The notes beneath the pieces were generated by a model that made no database searches, was not told where the DNA came from, and was given only the letters and a program-made list of their open reading frames with translations. A stretch of DNA of 64,000 bases from Amblyomma americanum (Eukaryota; Arthropoda; Arachnida; Ixodida; Ixodidae): the NCBI RefSeq assembly GCF_052857255.1, contig NC_135505.1, positions 41,563,864-41,627,863 on the forward strand. The letters are read 5' to 3'. Position numbers and translations under genes: made by a program. Position 1 is the first letter of the stretch; each line of letters begins with the position of its first letter. Of this stretch, positions 60,685-64,000 are shown in pieces.

Positions 60685-62550
60685 GCCTTCAGTACTAGCA
60701 CAGAAAGAAAAGTTGTGAATGGCAGTGGATCTTGAGAATTTTGTTCCAAAACAATCTTTTTTTTCTTTGAGTCCTCGTTCTGCACTGCCGAGCCTCCCGC
60801 TGTGAATTCTTAACATAATTCACTACAGGAACGCGATAGCACGTATGCGCAATAATGTTAACAGGATTGGTGCCAACCTTTCCTTACTGCTTCAGTAATG
60901 TGTGCTGAAGCTAGCCAGCAAAGGTAACGATGATTTTTATGCATGATACAAGTGCAGGTCAACAAAAATATCGCCTATATACTTTTTTGCAAAAAATAAT
61001 AACACTAAAATATGTAACACTACCTTGCGCTATTTCAGTACGCTCAGATTTTTTTCATATTATTTAAAAGTAATATTCCTCCAAATGACGGAAGACGTTA
61101 TTTCAAACATCTACATTTTCTTTATTCTTACAATATCCGTGGCGCCAGAAGGGAATTACAGCGTGCAATGCATGTCATTAGAACGCCCTCTTAAACTTCC
61201 TGTCCAGAACACTGAAAATTTTTTAAAGAAGTTTTTGTCGAAACAGTATAGGTTTTCTTTGTAATCGTATCGATGCGCTTGGGCCTTTGCGTATAAGTAA
61301 TTTCAGCCTTATTACACATCTACACAGCATTAGCGGGTTTCCCTAAACACTGGACTAAATGAGCTTTTCGTCATGCAGCTTTCTTGAGATTAAAGATAAG
61401 CTGTTTGAAGCCACGAGGGAAGAAACCTTGACATCTTTTCATGTATCTAGAAGAGCTATGCTGCCCTTGAAGTGCTGGTGATGTCCTGAAGTCAAATGTA
61501 AAGGATTATTCAAACGCTTGGAAGATAGACCCAGCAAGTGTATCGTTTGAACAAAATCGCATATTAAAAAGCGTGCAGTGTATTTCTCAGGAAGATAATG
61601 AGGCAATGAAAATAACAATAAATGTTCGGCAGAAGCTTTTCGAAGGCGTTTAAAGCACACCAGCCGCCCAAGCTGAAAACGTGGTTAAAAAAAGAGCAAC
61701 AAGAAGATGAGACAGGCCCTCGCTTTTACAGCTTCAAAATGACATGAATAGACTGTTCTCGGCATTGGGATCACTTGTGTATTTGTTTTAAATTTTCCAC
61801 AAAATGAGCCGTCTAAACCACACACTTTCATAACGGGTGGACAGTGTTGTCTTACTCTCAGCAGAGCATAAAACACTTCAAAGGCACTGACTCTGGACTG
61901 TAAACATATTCCTTGTTTTCTATGGTATGTGATGGTGTAACCTACTATACGTTCAAGCAGTCTGCTGTCTTCCTACATGCCCAACCAGCTATAAACGGCC
62001 AGCGCTTCTGATTCGTTTGGTCAAAAAGAACGAAAGATGATCTACAACTCAACACCGGTAGAGCAATAACACACTAATATGTGTCGATGGCAAATCCCAG
62101 TGCAAAACCACAGAAAGAAAATATATTATCGTGTTTCCTCACACGTCTGGGTTACTGCGTCCATTAAAAAATCATATTCTTATTAAAAGGCACGCTTTAG
62201 TTGGTTAAATGCGCGCTGTGTGAATGCCTAGTGCATTAGCTTAGCTATACGGAGGAGTTTACCTCTGCTACGCCACGCACGAAGTTTAAGGAACGCCGTA
62301 CTGCAGTGTTTCCGACTTAGTAAGCGATGGTTTCTCACATGTGGAAGGTCGGTTATGAAAGAATTAAAAAAGCGATGTGACAAATGCTAAATGTTTTGAT
62401 GGCACCGATTTTGCGGATAGAAATCTCATTAGCATTAGACAATAATCGGCTGAATTATAGCTAACATTTTGTGTCATTGCCTATGAACATGCACGAATGG
62501 ATAACAAAAGGATTTCGACAAAAATATCTTGTAACGACGATAGCACTCAC
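60685..62550. other. AT-rich stretch, nothing recognised
   Basis: ORFs under 80 codons with no motif. I compared the minus-strand ORF at 61,439-61,660 with P-element and THAP transposases and saw no match. Confidence 0.35.
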
Positions 62551-63012
62551 CTTGTTCGTCCGGGAGAGAAGAAAGTTGTTCGTCTTGGGAAGCATGCAGT
62601 CGCAGAATCTCCACGAGGTTGCTGACGAGCACTGTTATGCCGACAAAGTTCTCGCTCTGCAGAAGCTTCGTGCAGGTAGTCAAAGGTGTCCTTAATGCCA
62701 TCTGCGAAATCGCCATTAAAAATATTAGTCACCAAAACGGCGTTGCCGCGGAACGCACTCTGAACAACCTCACGCACGGAGCTTTCATTGGTTTTCTTTA
62801 AGTCTGGGTGGCCATTAATCTTTCTGTGGTCCACATGACCACTTCCACATAGCACTCCCCGGCCGTGTCGATACCTCTGGGGCTTGCATGGCGTTGGTGC
62901 TGATGCCGAGAGGTATTAAGCACGACGCCAAGCATTTTACCGCCTCGTAGCACTCATCGGCCAACAGACCTTCACGCAGTTGGTAGGCCTTCCACCCCTG
63001 CGCACTGGACAA
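62551..63012 (-). pseudogene. Unidentified coding-like segment with a splice donor
   Basis: The minus strand shows successive open pieces: DECYEAVKCLASCLIPLGIS with NAMQAPEVSTRPGS, then VREVVQSAFRGNAVLVTNIF and ADGIKDTFDYLHEAS, then after a one-base frame change ENFVGITVLVSNLVEILRLH to SSLPDEQ. That ends at a perfect donor AAG|GTGAGT (exon end 62,551). The pieces read like real protein but I do not recognise the family. At least one stop and one frame change suggest a decayed gene or duplicate. A related copy of the first piece lies at 63.3-63.57 kb. Confidence 0.35.
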
Positions 63013-63271
63013 CTACATCACCGAGCAGCCGAACTGCGCAATGCAGTGTGGCTGCTCCCCTTCCCCCTAGACTCTTTTGACAGCGTCGCAGATTGCGCTC
63101 AGGATGTCTCTCGGTTCTGAGTCTTGCAGTCGCTGAAGTTACCACACGCTGTCATCGTCGACGCGAACCAGTTCCAGTGGCTTCAATTTTTCGAACACTG
63201 AGTAAAGTTAGTTTTTATCTCGGACAGCTACAGCAATTCAGCTTGCAAAGACGCGATTGAATTCCGGCAGG

Positions 63272-63570
63272 CTAAGATAAAGCGGCGGTGTTGCTACGTC
63301 GACACCCAAGCTCCGAGGCAGCCTCGAAAGAAGCCGCCCAGCCAATGACGCCAATGGGTGGCCATGAATCTTTCTGTGGTCCACATGACCACGTTAACTT
63401 TCTCCGTTGCACGTATAGCCCCTGCCTCACGTCTATGAACAACCTAGCATACACTACACTCCCTGGCCGTGTCAAAACCTCTGGGGCTTGCATGGCGTCG
63501 GTGCCGATGCCGTGAGGTTTTAAGAACGAAACCATGCATTGTACCGCCTCGTAGCACTCATCGGGCGTCA
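63272..63570 (-). repeat. Second copy of the coding-like segment
   Basis: The minus strand reads DECYEAVQCMVSFLKPHGIG, TDAMQAPEVLTRPGS, then a VVYARLFIDVRQGLYVQRRK stretch missing from the other copy, then WSCGPQKDSWPPIGVIGWAA, with a stop at 63,272. It shares about 75% of residues with 62,815-62,985 where they align. The retained frame in this copy versus the gap of about 60 nt in the other suggests this is closer to the ancestral form. Confidence 0.5.
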
Positions 63571-64000
63571 GATGTTAACTCAGTTGCTAGATTGTCCCCC
63601 TGCGGACTCGATAATAAGCCTGCAGGGGTGCCCTTGTAAGGGATGTTGGTGAGTAGTGCGCCACCACGTACCCTAGCACCCGCGCTTAGGCTGTGCGAGG
63701 CTTTGCCGTGCCTGGGAAAATGGAATCCTGGTGGCTGAGCAGACGCCGAGTGTTTGGACCTTAGAGGCTCCTCAGCAGATGCAACACTCCACTTTGGCCC
63801 CCGCTTCCCACAGACGGTACCCCCGCATTGACCCGCCAAGGGGAAATCAGCCAGTTGCCATTTCCTGTCCCCTCCACAATTTTCTTTCCTTACAGCTCTC
63901 TCCCACCTATCCTGTCATCTAACTCCTTCCTTACTTTCCTACTTCCCGGGCAGCGAGGGTTAACTCTGTGCGTGCTGGTCTACCTTGGCCCTCATGCATA
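63571..64000. other. Unassigned, pyrimidine-rich right edge
   Basis: CT-rich sequence with GGCAGCGAGGGTTAACTCTG near 63,951. It looks like the 5' region of a dispersed tick retroelement cut by the window edge, but no coding sequence follows, so I leave it unassigned. Confidence 0.25.

Noticed and set aside
61439..61660. Minus-strand 73-codon ORF as a P-element or THAP transposase piece
   Set aside because: No residues matched conserved blocks that I know.

Overview
The window is nuclear DNA from an arthropod, most likely a metastriate hard tick (Ixodidae). Four things point there: tRNA-derived SINEs whose head and body I recognise as the common hard-tick type (Ruka-like); Penelope-like elements, RTE and I-type LINEs and Ty3/gypsy elements side by side; AT-rich intergenic DNA broken by GC-rich retroelement ORFs; and no long host ORF in 64 kb. 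Nothing prokaryotic is present: no operons, CRISPR array or Shine-Dalgarno-led gene set.

Layout. 0-8 kb: AT-rich DNA with small tandem duplications, a Penelope (PLE) remnant at 4.4-4.85 kb and an RTE-type LINE tail at 5.5-6.4 kb, both minus strand. 8.2-13.1 kb: a nearly complete plus-strand Ty3/gypsy element (Gypsy-1) with intact gag and a pol carrying one frameshift and one stop. 14-17 kb: SINE pieces and a gypsy RNase H scrap. 17-29 kb: mostly featureless, with two LINE 3' ends, an LTR-like block, a full-length SINE with target-site duplication (TSD), a 30-bp minisatellite with a palindromic core (27.3-27.8 kb) and a (TA)n run. At 29.49 kb lies the best host-gene candidate, a 40-codon first exon resembling a mitochondrial targeting peptide.

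31.7-49 kb is a layered repeat nest. A minus-strand PLE (31.7-33.3 kb) abuts an unclassified repeat (33.3-34.9 kb) that recurs inverted at 45.8-48.9 kb. Between the copies sits a minus-strand LINE with RT and RNase H. Its RNase H region is split by a second gypsy element (Gypsy-2, 35,495-39,744) with a readable GTAAC TSD, and it is also hit by a SINE with a 10-bp TSD. Gypsy-2 has lost its 5' LTR (19 bp remain) and the front of gag.

50-64 kb: a CR1/L2-like LINE tail ending in (TATG)n, an I/Jockey-like LINE C-terminus, a diverged ~130-bp tandem repeat, two PLE copies in opposite orientation, the larger bounded by direct repeats, and near the right edge a duplicated coding-like segment with a consensus splice donor.

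Almost everything recognisable is a retroelement protein: Gag, protease, RT, RNase H and integrase for the gypsy elements; RT with GIY-YIG nuclease for PLEs; RT with or without RNase H for LINEs. All pol-type frames are broken, so no element here looks autonomous today; Gypsy-1 is closest. I found no evidence for a new multi-gene system. The most interesting items are the dated insertion stack, the inverted unclassified repeat pair, the palindromic minisatellite and the isolated host exon. All similarities were judged by eye.
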